Part shown: positions 16,907-27,168 of the stretch, one piece after another
Layout: each line of letters begins with the position of its first letter
How positions within the stretch are numbered: the stretch's first letter is position 1
DNA from: Paenibacillus borealis
GTDB taxonomy: Bacteria > Bacillota > Bacilli > Paenibacillales > Paenibacillaceae
Assembly (NCBI RefSeq): GCF_000758665.1
Contig: NZ_CP009285.1
Location: 3,782,001 to 3,846,000 of the forward strand
Direction: 5' to 3'
Length of the DNA stretch: 64,000 bases
Notes under the pieces: generated by a model
Databases searched by the model: none
Seen by the model: the letters and a program-made list of their open reading frames with translations, nothing else
Told to the model about the DNA's origin: nothing
Translations under genes and position numbers: made by a program

Positions 16907-19327
16907 ATGATAAACCAATATGAAGCTAAGGTTGTGCATCCTATAAATGAAATTGTTAACGAACATCCCCATACAGGTTATCAGCTGGCAGAGCATAAGG
17001 CTGCCCGCTACTTAAGCTCACTGCATAATCAGATGAAGAGCAAATCATCTGTGACGGCGTTAATGGCGGATATCCGTGAGTGGAAAAAGAAGCATATCCG
17101 GCGCTTCTCCGTGTTGTCCTTATGGTCACCGGGGAAGAAAAAGCCGGATACCCAAGATTATTACCGCTACATCCAATGGCTGAATTACACAGGTAAGCTG
17201 GATGATTACCTGGACCGGAGCGTCTCTTACATTTATATGAGGGATCTGGGTAAGGCACCGGATTCTCCTGACACACAGAACCGGATCAAGAGGACCATTG
17301 CTGATCTGCACAGGCATCTGCTGAAGTCAGCCCGCTCAGGTGCAGGAGAAGAACCTGATTTCATGAACCTGGCCGGGGTATACCGCTGGGCCCAGAAGGA
17401 AGGGGTAGAAGCTGCAGTGATCTGGGTGATTGCCAAATTAAGATCTGTAGCTGCCCATATTCCGGAGGGAATGAATGCGGAGCATGCCCAGCGCAAGCTG
17501 ATCAAGATTATCGTTGGCGTTATTCTGCATGCTATAGAAGAGATGGACGACAATGTTATACCTGAGGAACGGTCCCGGACTCTGGATGAAGCGATTAGGC
17601 TGGGGTATTCCTATGGGCTAACGTATCCTTTCGTTGACGATCTGCTGGATTCCCAGATACTGACGGTTCCAGAGAAAGAGCAGTACTCCGAGCTGATCCG
17701 TTCGGCACTGCTTACCGGAGTTGTGCCGGTACTTGGGGATTGGTCCGGAGCGAACATGGAGCTGATCAAGTATATTCATTCGGAGCTGTCAGAGGCCTTT
17801 GAGTATATTAAGCAGCAACAGCGGCCGGAGACGCAGCATAGCTTTTTCGGCCAGTCATATGTCTTTTTTCAGGCTCAGGATTTTGATCGTGTCAAGGTAC
17901 TCACCAGGGGGGATTACACTAACGAAGATCTGTATATTCCTGTGATCTTGAAGTCATCGTCGTCCCGGCTGATCGCCCGTTCAGTCATAAGTGCGCCTGC
18001 GGATGAGGGATTTGAAGAACGGACCTTCTTTTTTGGCCTCTACAACCAGCTTGCCGATGATTTCGCGGATATGGCCCAGGATATGAGTGACGAAGCCGTA
18101 ACACCGTATACCTATTATTTGAGATATCATAAGCAAAGGCCGGATCTGATTAATCCTTATGAATTATACTGGGCGGTGATCTCCAATCTGATCCACAGTG
18201 TGTATCATTCCGATGCCAAGGCGCGCGAGGTTATTCTTGACCGGGCAATTAACGGGCTGAAACGTTATAAAGAACGTGCCGGGACGGATAAGTATAATGA
18301 GACGATGGGAATTTTTGCAGCCGGTCATCCGGTGTTTAACGGGCTCATTCAGATCATGGTACGCAAAGCGGATGATGTGGACTTTTTCGATAAGCTGCTG
18401 CGGGACCAGATGATCGAGCACTTGAAGAAGGATGCGAGGGAGCAGAAGGAGTTCTTCGCTACGTTTAAAAGTGTCCGCAGTCTGATCAATGACGAGCTGC
18501 TCTTCACCAAGCCGCAAGAGCTTCCGGCCATGAAGGAGCAGCTGATTGATGCGGCCAATTACAGCCTGGAAGGTGACGGGAAGCGGGTGCGCCCGATACT
18601 TACCTGGGTGATGGGTGTGAAGGAATATGGTTTAGACCCAGCGGCAATTATACCGCTCCTGCGCTCGCTTGAATATATGCATACCGCCTCCCTGATCTTC
18701 GATGATCTGCCTTCCCAGGATAATGCCTCTACCCGCAGAGGGCGCATGACCCTACATGAGCTTCACAGCAGTGCAGTAGCAGAGTTAACCGGGCTCTACT
18801 TGATCCAGAAGGCAATTGGGGAGCAGGCATCACTTAACCGCTTTAAGGCGGAGACTGTGCTTGCCTTAATCCGTTATTCGGCCCGGAAGGCAGAGGATAT
18901 GTGTATGGGCCAGGCAATGGATTTGGATGCAAAAGGTAAGATATTGACGCTGGAGCAGCTGAATAATGTGTGCTTTTACAAAACAGGCGTGGCCTTTGAG
19001 GCATGTCTGGTCATGCCGGCTATGCTGGCTGAGGTTAGCAATGCGGAGATTGGTGCGCTCAAGAGAATTGCTTATCATATGGGGATTGCTTTTCAGATTA
19101 AGGATGATCTGCTTGATGTGGAAGGAGATAAGGATGTGCTTGGTAAACCTGTCGGCAACGATGCGGTTAACAATAATTCGAATTTTGTCTCCATTCTCGG
19201 ACAGGAGGGGGCCAGTAAAGAGATGTGGGATCACTACTGCAAGGCCACAGAGGCACTGCGCGAGATCCCGCGTAATATTACTTTCCTGAAGCATTTGATG
19301 AATTATGTGGTGAATAGGGAGCGGTAA
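16907..19327 (+). CDS. Two-domain isoprenoid enzyme: cyclase-like half fused to prenyl diphosphate synthase
   Basis: This 806-residue protein looks like two class I isoprenoid folds in tandem. The C-terminal half (about 530-806) is a canonical E-type prenyl diphosphate synthase: GDGKRVRP (556-563, isopentenyl diphosphate site), first aspartate-rich motif DDLPSQDNASTRRG (599-612), YKTG (691-694), and second motif KDDLLD (732-737). The N-terminal half (about 120-480) has DDLLD at 244-248 and DDFAD at 384-388, about 140 residues apart, the distance expected of the two metal motifs of the same fold. It lacks the GKR element, as do terpene cyclases. Cyclase-then-prenyltransferase order is known from fungal bifunctional terpene synthases. 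The start is ATG 16907 behind AAGGAA. The product is unknown. The 3' end overlaps the convergent hydrolase gene by 50 bases. Confidence 0.82.
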   Translation: MINQYEAKVVHPINEIVNEHPHTGYQLAEHKAARYLSSLHNQMKSKSSVTALMADIREWKKKHIRRFSVLSLWSPGKKKPDTQDYYRYIQWLNYTGKLDDYLDRSVSYIYMRDLGKAPDSPDTQNRIKRTIADLHRHLLKSARSGAGEEPDFMNLAGVYRWAQKEGVEAAVIWVIAKLRSVAAHIPEGMNAEHAQRKLIKIIVGVILHAIEEMDDNVIPEERSRTLDEAIRLGYSYGLTYPFVDDLLDSQILTVPEKEQYSELIRSALLTGVVPVLGDWSGANMELIKYIHSELSEAFEYIKQQQRPETQHSFFGQSYVFFQAQDFDRVKVLTRGDYTNEDLYIPVILKSSSSRLIARSVISAPADEGFEERTFFFGLYNQLADDFADMAQDMSDEAVTPYTYYLRYHKQRPDLINPYELYWAVISNLIHSVYHSDAKAREVILDRAINGLKRYKERAGTDKYNETMGIFAAGHPVFNGLIQIMVRKADDVDFFDKLLRDQMIEHLKKDAREQKEFFATFKSVRSLINDELLFTKPQELPAMKEQLIDAANYSLEGDGKRVRPILTWVMGVKEYGLDPAAIIPLLRSLEYMHTASLIFDDLPSQDNASTRRGRMTLHELHSSAVAELTGLYLIQKAIGEQASLNRFKAETVLALIRYSARKAEDMCMGQAMDLDAKGKILTLEQLNNVCFYKTGVAFEACLVMPAMLAEVSNAEIGALKRIAYHMGIAFQIKDDLLDVEGDKDVLGKPVGNDAVNNNSNFVSILGQEGASKEMWDHYCKATEALREIPRNITFLKHLMNYVVNRER

Positions 19328-20189
19328 GCCCGGACGAAATGATCATCCGTTCAATCTCATCTGCGATCAGCCGAGGCTCGCTGTACATGATCATATGACC
19401 GGAGTGCCGGGCTTCGACCAGGCGGCCGTGTGCCAATTCTGCCGCTGTCTGCCTATGGGCTTCATGAAGCGACGGCCGGAAATTCCGTTCCATCCGGGTG
19501 ATTAGTGTTCCGGAGAGCACGGATACCTCTATGCCTTCCAGCCTAAGCGGATGCGCCAGAAGTGCCCGTAAATCCTGCAGGAAATGGGCGCCCTCAGCAA
19601 CCATGGTGTGAGCCGCCTGTAGAGTGAAATCCTCCTGCCGTTGTTCCCTGTAGACATCCTCCGGCAGAACCTTGCCGGGCTTGCTTCCCATCAGCTTGTA
19701 TAGTCCGGTTCTGGCAAGCAGCGGAAGGAGGGTGTTCATCTTGGCGAAATGCTTCACGGAGGCTTCCTCGAAATAGAGCCCGCAATGCTCGTCTGTCGGA
19801 TCGACCAGAACGAGTCCCCGGATGATGGCAGGGTTCCGGGAAGCAACGGTGCGGACAACGGGGCCGCCCCAGCTGTGGCCGACGAGAATGAAGGGGCCGG
19901 CTCCCAAGTGGCTCAATAGGCACATGAGATCATCGGTCATCCTGGCCAGTGTTCTTGGTGCCTGGTCCGCATCACTTTTGCCGCTGCCTGCCCGGTCGTA
20001 GACGACAGCCCGGGTGTATCCGGCGACTACCGGCTGCACCAGCCCCCAGGCAGAGCGGGACATGCCCATGCCTGATTCGAATACGACAGTTACCGGACCT
20101 TCTCCGTTCTCCATGTAATGGAGCTGACGCCCGTCCGGTGTTTTTATGTAATGGCTGTTTCCATACGTATGAGTTAACACAGCTGGCAT
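19278..20189 (-). CDS. Alpha/beta hydrolase
   Basis: This 303-residue alpha/beta-hydrolase has the nucleophile elbow GHSWGG (LVGHSWGGPVVRTVA), a preceding oxyanion segment ESGMGMSRSAW, the catalytic acid region near VSVLSGTLITRMERNF and the late histidine in ARHSGHMIMYSEP. It resembles the large family of soluble esterases/epoxide hydrolases; no signal peptide is visible. The ATG at 20189 is preferred because GGGGTGG precedes it; a start at 20207 has a weaker site. A Fur-like box lies just upstream. The 3' end overlaps the end of the isoprenoid enzyme gene by 50 bases on the opposite strand. Hydrolysis of a siderophore ester or a terpenoid is possible, but no evidence fixes the substrate. Confidence 0.85.
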   Translation of the reverse strand: MPAVLTHTYGNSHYIKTPDGRQLHYMENGEGPVTVVFESGMGMSRSAWGLVQPVVAGYTRAVVYDRAGSGKSDADQAPRTLARMTDDLMCLLSHLGAGPFILVGHSWGGPVVRTVASRNPAIIRGLVLVDPTDEHCGLYFEEASVKHFAKMNTLLPLLARTGLYKLMGSKPGKVLPEDVYREQRQEDFTLQAAHTMVAEGAHFLQDLRALLAHPLRLEGIEVSVLSGTLITRMERNFRPSLHEAHRQTAAELAHGRLVEARHSGHMIMYSEPRLIADEIERMIISSGLTAPYSPHNSSNASGK

Positions 20190-20211
20190 CTTTATTTTCC
20201 ACCCCATCCAT

Positions 20212-20226
20212 TAAGAATGATTATCA
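20212..20226 (-). promoter_or_regulatory. Fur-like box before the alpha/beta hydrolase
   Basis: TAAGAATGATTATCA keeps one perfect Fur half-site (ATTATCA) and five of seven positions in the other. It lies immediately upstream of the hydrolase translation start, so it is a plausible but weaker iron-control site. Confidence 0.55.
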
Positions 20227-20383
20227 ATTGGGTTTATTGTAAGCGAAGAGCGGGGAATGGACAAGTCCGGGAAAATTCAATTTATATACTCTTAATTGTT
20301 TACATTTCGTGTAATGTATATATACTTATAATTTAAAGGATTCATATCTCCGGGATAACCGGCAAGGGAGGACTATATTAGAC

Positions 20384-21367
20384 ATGACATCAATTATCAA
20401 AGTTGGGATCGTCGGATACGGGAATTTGGGCAAAGGGGTACAGCAGGCGATTGAACAAAATCCGGATATGGAGCTTGCTGCTATATTTACCCGCAGAGAC
20501 CCGCAGCAGCTGGCGGAGATCACAGGAACAGTCACAGAGCATATTTCCGCAGCCGAGCAATACATAGGCAAAATTGATGTAATGATTCTGTGCGGCGGAT
20601 CAGCAACAGACCTGCCGGAGCAGACACCGCAGCTGGCCAGATTGTTTAATACAGTGGACAGCTTTGACACCCATGCCAAAATTCCTGACTTCTTCGCTGA
20701 AGTGGATAAGGCAGCTCAGGAGGGCGGAACGGTCAGTGTAATCTCAACGGGCTGGGATCCGGGAATGTTCTCCATGAACCGCCTGCTGATGCAGTCGATC
20801 CTGCCTGAAGGTGAGGATTATACCTTCTGGGGAACAGGGGTCAGTCAAGGTCATTCGGATGCTATCCGCCGTGTTCCCGGTGTGAAGGCGGGTGTGCAAT
20901 ATACCGTTCCTGTCCAGGAGGTCATTGACAGCATCCGCGGCGGAGAGACACCGCAGCTGACTACCCGCGAGAAGCACCGCCGGGAATGTTACGTGGTGGC
21001 GGAAGAAGGGGCAGATCGTGAAGCAATCACCCGGAGCATTGTGGAGATGCCGAATTATTTCGCCGATTATGATACAACCGTCAACTTTATTTCAGAAGAT
21101 GAGCTTGCTGCGAAGCATTCCGGTATGCCGCACGGCGGCTTCGTTATCCGCAGCGGAAGAACCGGCGGCGGAAGCAAGCAGATTGCCGAATTCGGGCTGA
21201 AGCTGGACAGCAATCCTGAATTCACAGCCAGCGTACTGGTAGCTTATGCCCGCGCAGCCTTCCGCCTGAAGCATGAAGGCCATAAGGGTGCCAAGACGGT
21301 ATTCGATATTCCGCTCGGCCATCTGTCCCCTAAATCGGCAGAGACGCTGCGGCGCGAGCTGCTGTAG
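20384..21367 (+). CDS. ddh: meso-Diaminopimelate dehydrogenase
   Basis: This 327-residue enzyme matches the NADPH-dependent meso-DAP D-dehydrogenase family, which makes meso-diaminopimelate in a single step from tetrahydrodipicolinate for peptidoglycan and lysine. The N-terminal Rossmann motif GYGNLG (about 12-17) is followed by the family signatures DSFDTHAKIPDFFAEV, STGWDPGMFSMNRLL, GTGVSQGHSDAIRRVPGV and HGGFVIRSGRTG. TATAAT at 20327-20332 is a likely -10 box and GGGAGG the ribosome binding site, 12 bases before the ATG. The gene is monocistronic. Its presence indicates that the organism has the dehydrogenase variant of the DAP pathway, alone or with the acetylase route. Confidence 0.93.
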   Translation: MTSIIKVGIVGYGNLGKGVQQAIEQNPDMELAAIFTRRDPQQLAEITGTVTEHISAAEQYIGKIDVMILCGGSATDLPEQTPQLARLFNTVDSFDTHAKIPDFFAEVDKAAQEGGTVSVISTGWDPGMFSMNRLLMQSILPEGEDYTFWGTGVSQGHSDAIRRVPGVKAGVQYTVPVQEVIDSIRGGETPQLTTREKHRRECYVVAEEGADREAITRSIVEMPNYFADYDTTVNFISEDELAAKHSGMPHGGFVIRSGRTGGGSKQIAEFGLKLDSNPEFTASVLVAYARAAFRLKHEGHKGAKTVFDIPLGHLSPKSAETLRRELL

Positions 21368-21548
21368 GCTGGCGAAGAGTGAGCAACGGATAGGCTGGTG
21401 GGAGCAGCCAGCTGCTGTGATGGCGATGATCTGGCCCGGGCTCTCCCGGGTGAAATCTGATCTTGCTTAAACAGCACAGCAACTGGAACAACGGTCCACT
21501 CGCGGGGCGTTCTCGCCACAAGTTTATGAATCTTTTACTCCAAAAACG

Positions 21549-21593
21549 AGGGGTGTCTCAAGCAGCCATTGCATGGCTACATGAGACACCCCT
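21549..21593 (+). terminator. Strong hairpin downstream of ddh
   Basis: AGGGGTGTCTCA (21549-21560) pairs perfectly with TGAGACACCCCT (21582-21593), with an inner AGCCATTGCATGGCT stem. It lies 180 bases after ddh. The T-run is poor, so it may be a processing or Rho-aided end. Confidence 0.55.
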
Positions 21594-21610
21594 TCGCATG
21601 TTCTGCTGAA

Positions 21611-21642
21611 ATCAAAAAAAAACAGAGGTAGAACTACCTCTG
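21611..21642 (-). terminator. Minus-strand terminator (glutamate dehydrogenase side)
   Basis: CAGAGGTAG (21623-21631) pairs with CTACCTCTG (21634-21642). On the minus strand the stem is followed by nine T, a strong intrinsic terminator for transcripts coming from gdhA, whose stop codon is about 220 bases away. Confidence 0.8.
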
Positions 21643-21720
21643 ATTCATAGAGAGAGAAAGATAAACGGATAAATACGGCTACTAAATAAGCGGAACATAA
21701 GGGGGGAGGAAATCCTGCAC

Positions 21721-21836
21721 GAAATACAACATTTCCCGCATAATTTCTGGTCTAATCAAGAATTGTTGTATAAAAAGCAGCATTTCCCACGTAATCAAGC
21801 GGTAAATCGGACAATTCTTGTATTTCATACAACAAT
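21721..21836. repeat. Fold-back intergenic repeat with several nested inverted arms
   Basis: The outer arms GAAATACAA (21721-21729) and TTGTATTTC (21818-21826) are perfect. The inner arms GAATTGT (21760-21766)/ACAATTC (21811-21817) and ATTGTTGTAT (21762-21771)/ATACAACAAT (21827-21836) overlap them. CATTTCCC followed by a CGTAAT/GCATAAT-like stretch occurs twice directly. The stretch 21368-21865 has no gene; besides two hairpins it holds this element. It looks like a dispersed intergenic repeat, but only this copy is visible here. Confidence 0.55.
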
Positions 21837-21865
21837 CCTTACAGATTCTCCTGCTCCTTATTTAG

Positions 21866-23394
<1,529 letters not shown>

Positions 23395-23547
23395 GACATG
23401 CCAGATATCACGTATAAAAGGATCAATTGAGGATACTATATAATGGTAATAATGTTTCAATGTTGTCATTTCCTTGTCCGTAAACTTTACAAACAGTATC
23501 GGAATAGATATAATTTAAATATAATTTTTAGGGTTTGAAACAACAGA

Positions 23548-23580
23548 AAGGGGCCTAACGCCAGTAGGCTCCTTTTGTAT
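23548..23580 (+). terminator. Terminator-like hairpin in the leader of the USP/Mrp region
   Basis: AAGGGGCCTA (23548-23557) pairs with TAGGCTCCTT (23565-23574) around ACGCCAG and is followed by TTGTATTT. It lies 50 bases before the USP gene with a promoter-like TATAAT upstream, so it could be an attenuator of that operon. Confidence 0.55.
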
Positions 23581-23629
23581 TTCTTGCCCATGTTACAGGA
23601 GGGCGAAGGTCATTCACAAGGAAAAGATT

Positions 23630-24238
23630 ATGGTATGCGTTCATTATGGTCCGCACGGGGAGCGGTTAATCCGGCGTGGTGTGGAGCTATCTGAGATGCT
23701 TGGGGCACCGCTCTATGTACTCAATGTGGATAGTTCGGACAGTGATGAATACAATCAGAGCAAGGAAATGTTCATGGCAGTCTGGAAGCGTCTGGCAGAG
23801 GAAGCCGGGGCAGAATTTATGGTCCGCAAACGCCGGGGCCGCAAGACAACAGATGTTATCGTTGAAGCGGCAGAAGAGAAGGATGTCACGCAGATCATTA
23901 TCGGGCAATCGGCCCAGACGCTGTGGCAGGAGCTGACCAAGCGCAACTTTGTCAATGAGCTGATCAGCAAAATGAAGATGATGGATCTGCATGTTGTGGC
24001 TGTGCAGCGGATGCGCGCCGGTCTCGAAGAGACGCATGAAGAAGGTGTAATCTCCTATCTGGTGAAGAATGAGGGCGTATACCAGCTCAGCGATGAGCCG
24101 GAAGGCCAGGATTACATCAAAGGGAAATTTTTTCACGAATTGCACACGGAATTTGAGAATGGCTTGTTCAGAATTGAGCAAGATGGTAAAGCGAGATATT
24201 TGCATATCTGTGAGGGGACATTAAGCGATCCCTTATAA
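23630..24238 (+). CDS. KdpD-type universal stress domain protein
   Basis: This 202-residue soluble protein has a USP fold like the one inside KdpD sensor kinases: MVCVHYGPHGERLIRRGVELSEML at the start, then LYVLNVD, and a nucleotide-binding-like TQIIIGQSAQTLWQELTKRNFVNELI. After the USP domain (about 1-125) there is an extra 75-residue part with no recognised domain. There is no kinase. In Staphylococcus the KdpD USP domain binds c-di-AMP; the binding residues cannot be confirmed here. It stands 71 bases before a complete Mrp cation/proton antiporter operon, so sensing of ion or turgor state is a fair guess. The ATG at 23630 is used (AAGGA upstream); homologous text reads a few codons further up (KEKI), so the true start may be non-standard. 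Confidence 0.75.
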   Translation: MVCVHYGPHGERLIRRGVELSEMLGAPLYVLNVDSSDSDEYNQSKEMFMAVWKRLAEEAGAEFMVRKRRGRKTTDVIVEAAEEKDVTQIIIGQSAQTLWQELTKRNFVNELISKMKMMDLHVVAVQRMRAGLEETHEEGVISYLVKNEGVYQLSDEPEGQDYIKGKFFHELHTEFENGLFRIEQDGKARYLHICEGTLSDPL

Positions 24239-24309
24239 CCGTTTTTACTTCCAGAAGTAAGTACCAGTGTTCACAATTTAATCTGTAGAGTGGAAAAGGA
24301 GGCTTGCCT

Positions 24310-27168
24310 TTGCTGCATATTACCGTACTTGTTCCGTTTCTGCTGGCCCTAATGATAGCGCTTCTACGCGGGAGGATGGCCAGGCTCCATAGAGGGTGGC
24401 TTGTAATTGCCGGACCGCTGGCGTTGTTCATTTATTTCTTGACCCGTATTCCGGTCATTAAGGGAGGGGATTCCGGATATGAGACTGTATCATGGATTCC
24501 GTCCCTTGGCATTAATCTGGTATTTCATCTGGATGGATTAAGTTTACTGTTCGCATTGTTAATTACCGGGATGGGGATGCTCGTCATCTTCTACTCAATT
24601 TATTATCTGGACAAACGCAAAGAAGAACTGACCCCGTTTTATGTTTATCTCCTAATCTTTATGGGCGCGATGCTCGGGGTGGTGCTGTCTGATAACCTGA
24701 TGGTTTTGTATGGATTCTGGGAGCTGACAAGTGTATCATCCTTCCTTCTGATCGCTTATTGGCACCGTAGACAGAAGTCACGCTACGGCGCACTGAAGTC
24801 GATGCTGATCACGGTCTTTGGCGGTTTGGCGATGTTCGCAGGTTTCCTGATGCTGTACGGCATGACAGGCACCTTCAGCATCCGCGAAATCTGGAGCCAG
24901 ACCGGAGACATCAGCGGACAATCGCTGTTCATACCGTCAATGATCCTGATCCTGCTGGGTGCCTTCACCAAATCGGCCCAGTTTCCGTTTCATATCTGGC
25001 TGCCGGATGCGATGGAAGCACCGACCCCGGTCAGCGCTTATCTGCACTCGGCAACGATGGTCAAGGCAGGACTGTATCTGGTCGCGCGTTTCAGCCCGGT
25101 GTTTGCGGGGCAACATGAGTGGTTTTGGATTGTGTCGGGCGTCGGCCTGATCACCTTGATCTATGGATCGATCCAGGCGATGAAGCAGACGGACCTGAAG
25201 GCTCTGTTAGCCTATTCTACAATCAGCCAGCTGGGGCTGATTATGGGATTACTGGGAATGGGATCGGCAGCTTCATTCTATACGGGCGAAGAGGCTGTGT
25301 TCTTTACCGCTGCAACAACGGCTGCCCTCTTTCATTTAATTAATCATGCCATATTCAAAGGTTCGCTGTTTATGGTGGTCGGGATTGTCGACCATGAGAC
25401 GAATACACGCGATCTGCGCAAGCTGGGAGGACTGGTGTCACTGATGCCGGTGACCTTCACGGTAGCGCTGATCGGCAGCTTCTCCATGGCAGGCCTCCCG
25501 CCGTTTGCCGGATTTCTGAGCAAGGAAATGTTCTTCACGGCTGTGCTGAATATCAGACAGCTGGATATCCTCAGCCCGCAATCTTTCTTTACGATTTTTC
25601 CGGTGCTGGCCTGGATTGCAAGTATATTTACCTTTGCATACAGCATGATTATGGTCTTCCATACCTTTTTCGGTAAATACCAGCCCGAGAAGCTGGATAA
25701 GAAGCCGCATGAGGCGCCGTTTGGGCTGCTGCTTCCTCCAATTCTCCTGGCGCTGCTGGCGGTTATAACAGGATTGTTCCCGAACATACTTTCCAAGACA
25801 CTGATTGTGCCGGGAATGAATGCTATTCATCCGCAGCTGGCGGCCAGCTCGCCCTTTTATGTGAACATCTATTTCTGGCATGGCTTCACAGCAGAAGTGT
25901 GGATGACTCTGGGTGTGATCCTGCTGGGAATTGTCGTATACCGTGTGTATGGCCGGTTAAGTCTGGTGGATAAGGAATGGCGAAGCGGATACACGCTGAA
26001 CCATGTCTACGACGGCAGTATCCGGCTGGTGGAGCGGGTGTCCCGTTCGGTGACAGGGCTATATATGACAGGCTCCATGCGCCATTATCTGATGTATATT
26101 TTCACCCTGATTATTGTTGTAGTTGGCGGTTCATTGCTGTACGCAGACGGAATTACGTTTGGCCAAGGGGAGTATGCTCCGGTATCCTTCTTCGAGGTAG
26201 TTGCTGTGCTGGTCATGCTGACGGGTGCACTCGCGATTCCGTTCGCCAAGTCCAGAATCGCGGCGATTCTGTTGACGGGAATGGTAGGGTATATGGTGAC
26301 ATTGCTCTTCATCCTGTTCCGTGCACCTGATCTGGCGCTTACGCAGATGATCGTCGAAGTGGTGTCGGTGACGCTGTTCCTGCTCTGCTTCCGGCATTTA
26401 CCCAGACTGAAGCGGGAGAAGGTCAAATTCCGGGTGAAGATCCCAAAGCTGATCATTGCCGTTGGATTCGGGGCAACAATGACGCTTGTCGCGCTGGCGG
26501 CGCTTGGCAGCAGTCCGTTCGAATCTATCTCAAGCTTCTATGTGGAGAACAGCTATACCCTCGGCGGCGGCAAAAATATTGTCAACGTGCTGCTGGTGGA
26601 TTTCCGCGGCTTTGATACCATGTTTGAGATTACAGTGCTGGGTCTGGCCTCGCTGGCTATTTATTCGATGATTAAGCTGCAGCTTGAACCGGGCAGTAAG
26701 CCTGATCTGGTCAGAGATGTGCCGGATGATAATAAGCCGCGTTATGCGCGCAGCAACGATGTGCTTCTGCAGTCCGTGGCCAAAGTGGCCTTCGTAATTA
26801 TCATTACCTTCTCCTTGTATCTGTTCTTTGCCGGTCATAACCATCCGGGTGGCGGTTTTATCGGCGCATTGATGGCTGCAGCTGCGCTCGTGCTGCTCTC
26901 CATTGCGTTCGGTACGGAATTTGTGGAAAAGGTGCTGCCTGTCGATTACCGCAAGTTAATTGCGGCCGGAATTTCTATAGCTTTTCTCACAGGGATAGGT
27001 TCCTTTGTGTTCGATGTTCCGTTCCTGACCCAGACCTTCGGCTATTTCGAGCTGCCGGTGATGGGCAAGACCGAACTCACTACAGCGACACTGTTCGACC
27101 TGGGCGTATACCTGTCGGTCATCGGTGTCACTATGAATATTATCTTTACGATCGGGAGGGATAACTGA
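24310..27168 (+). CDS. mrpA: Mrp antiporter subunit A fused to subunit B (MrpA-MrpB)
   Basis: This 952-residue polytopic protein is the large subunit of the Mrp Na+(K+)/H+ antiporter, related to NuoL of complex I. The N-terminal part has the proton-translocating antiporter domain (YGFWELTSVSSFLLIAYWHRR, PTPVSAYLHSATMVKAGLYLVARFSP) and an MrpA C-terminal extension. From about residue 816 (NDVLLQSVAKVAFVIIITF, then GHNHPGGGFIGALMAA near 842) it continues with a full MnhB domain, normally a separate gene of about 140 residues. No separate mrpB lies before mrpC, so the two are fused. The start is taken as TTG 24310, seven bases after AGGAGG; TTG 24304 is too close to that site. Confidence 0.93.
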   Translation: MLHITVLVPFLLALMIALLRGRMARLHRGWLVIAGPLALFIYFLTRIPVIKGGDSGYETVSWIPSLGINLVFHLDGLSLLFALLITGMGMLVIFYSIYYLDKRKEELTPFYVYLLIFMGAMLGVVLSDNLMVLYGFWELTSVSSFLLIAYWHRRQKSRYGALKSMLITVFGGLAMFAGFLMLYGMTGTFSIREIWSQTGDISGQSLFIPSMILILLGAFTKSAQFPFHIWLPDAMEAPTPVSAYLHSATMVKAGLYLVARFSPVFAGQHEWFWIVSGVGLITLIYGSIQAMKQTDLKALLAYSTISQLGLIMGLLGMGSAASFYTGEEAVFFTAATTAALFHLINHAIFKGSLFMVVGIVDHETNTRDLRKLGGLVSLMPVTFTVALIGSFSMAGLPPFAGFLSKEMFFTAVLNIRQLDILSPQSFFTIFPVLAWIASIFTFAYSMIMVFHTFFGKYQPEKLDKKPHEAPFGLLLPPILLALLAVITGLFPNILSKTLIVPGMNAIHPQLAASSPFYVNIYFWHGFTAEVWMTLGVILLGIVVYRVYGRLSLVDKEWRSGYTLNHVYDGSIRLVERVSRSVTGLYMTGSMRHYLMYIFTLIIVVVGGSLLYADGITFGQGEYAPVSFFEVVAVLVMLTGALAIPFAKSRIAAILLTGMVGYMVTLLFILFRAPDLALTQMIVEVVSVTLFLLCFRHLPRLKREKVKFRVKIPKLIIAVGFGATMTLVALAALGSSPFESISSFYVENSYTLGGGKNIVNVLLVDFRGFDTMFEITVLGLASLAIYSMIKLQLEPGSKPDLVRDVPDDNKPRYARSNDVLLQSVAKVAFVIIITFSLYLFFAGHNHPGGGFIGALMAAAALVLLSIAFGTEFVEKVLPVDYRKLIAAGISIAFLTGIGSFVFDVPFLTQTFGYFELPVMGKTELTTATLFDLGVYLSVIGVTMNIIFTIGRDN

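Noticed and set aside
23500..23629. c-di-AMP (ydaO-type) riboswitch before the USP/Mrp genes
   Set aside because: The conserved ydaO core sequences cannot be found; only a simple hairpin is visible.
25438..25881. Minus-strand frame of 147 residues inside mrpA
   Set aside because: Antisense shadow within a conserved membrane protein gene.
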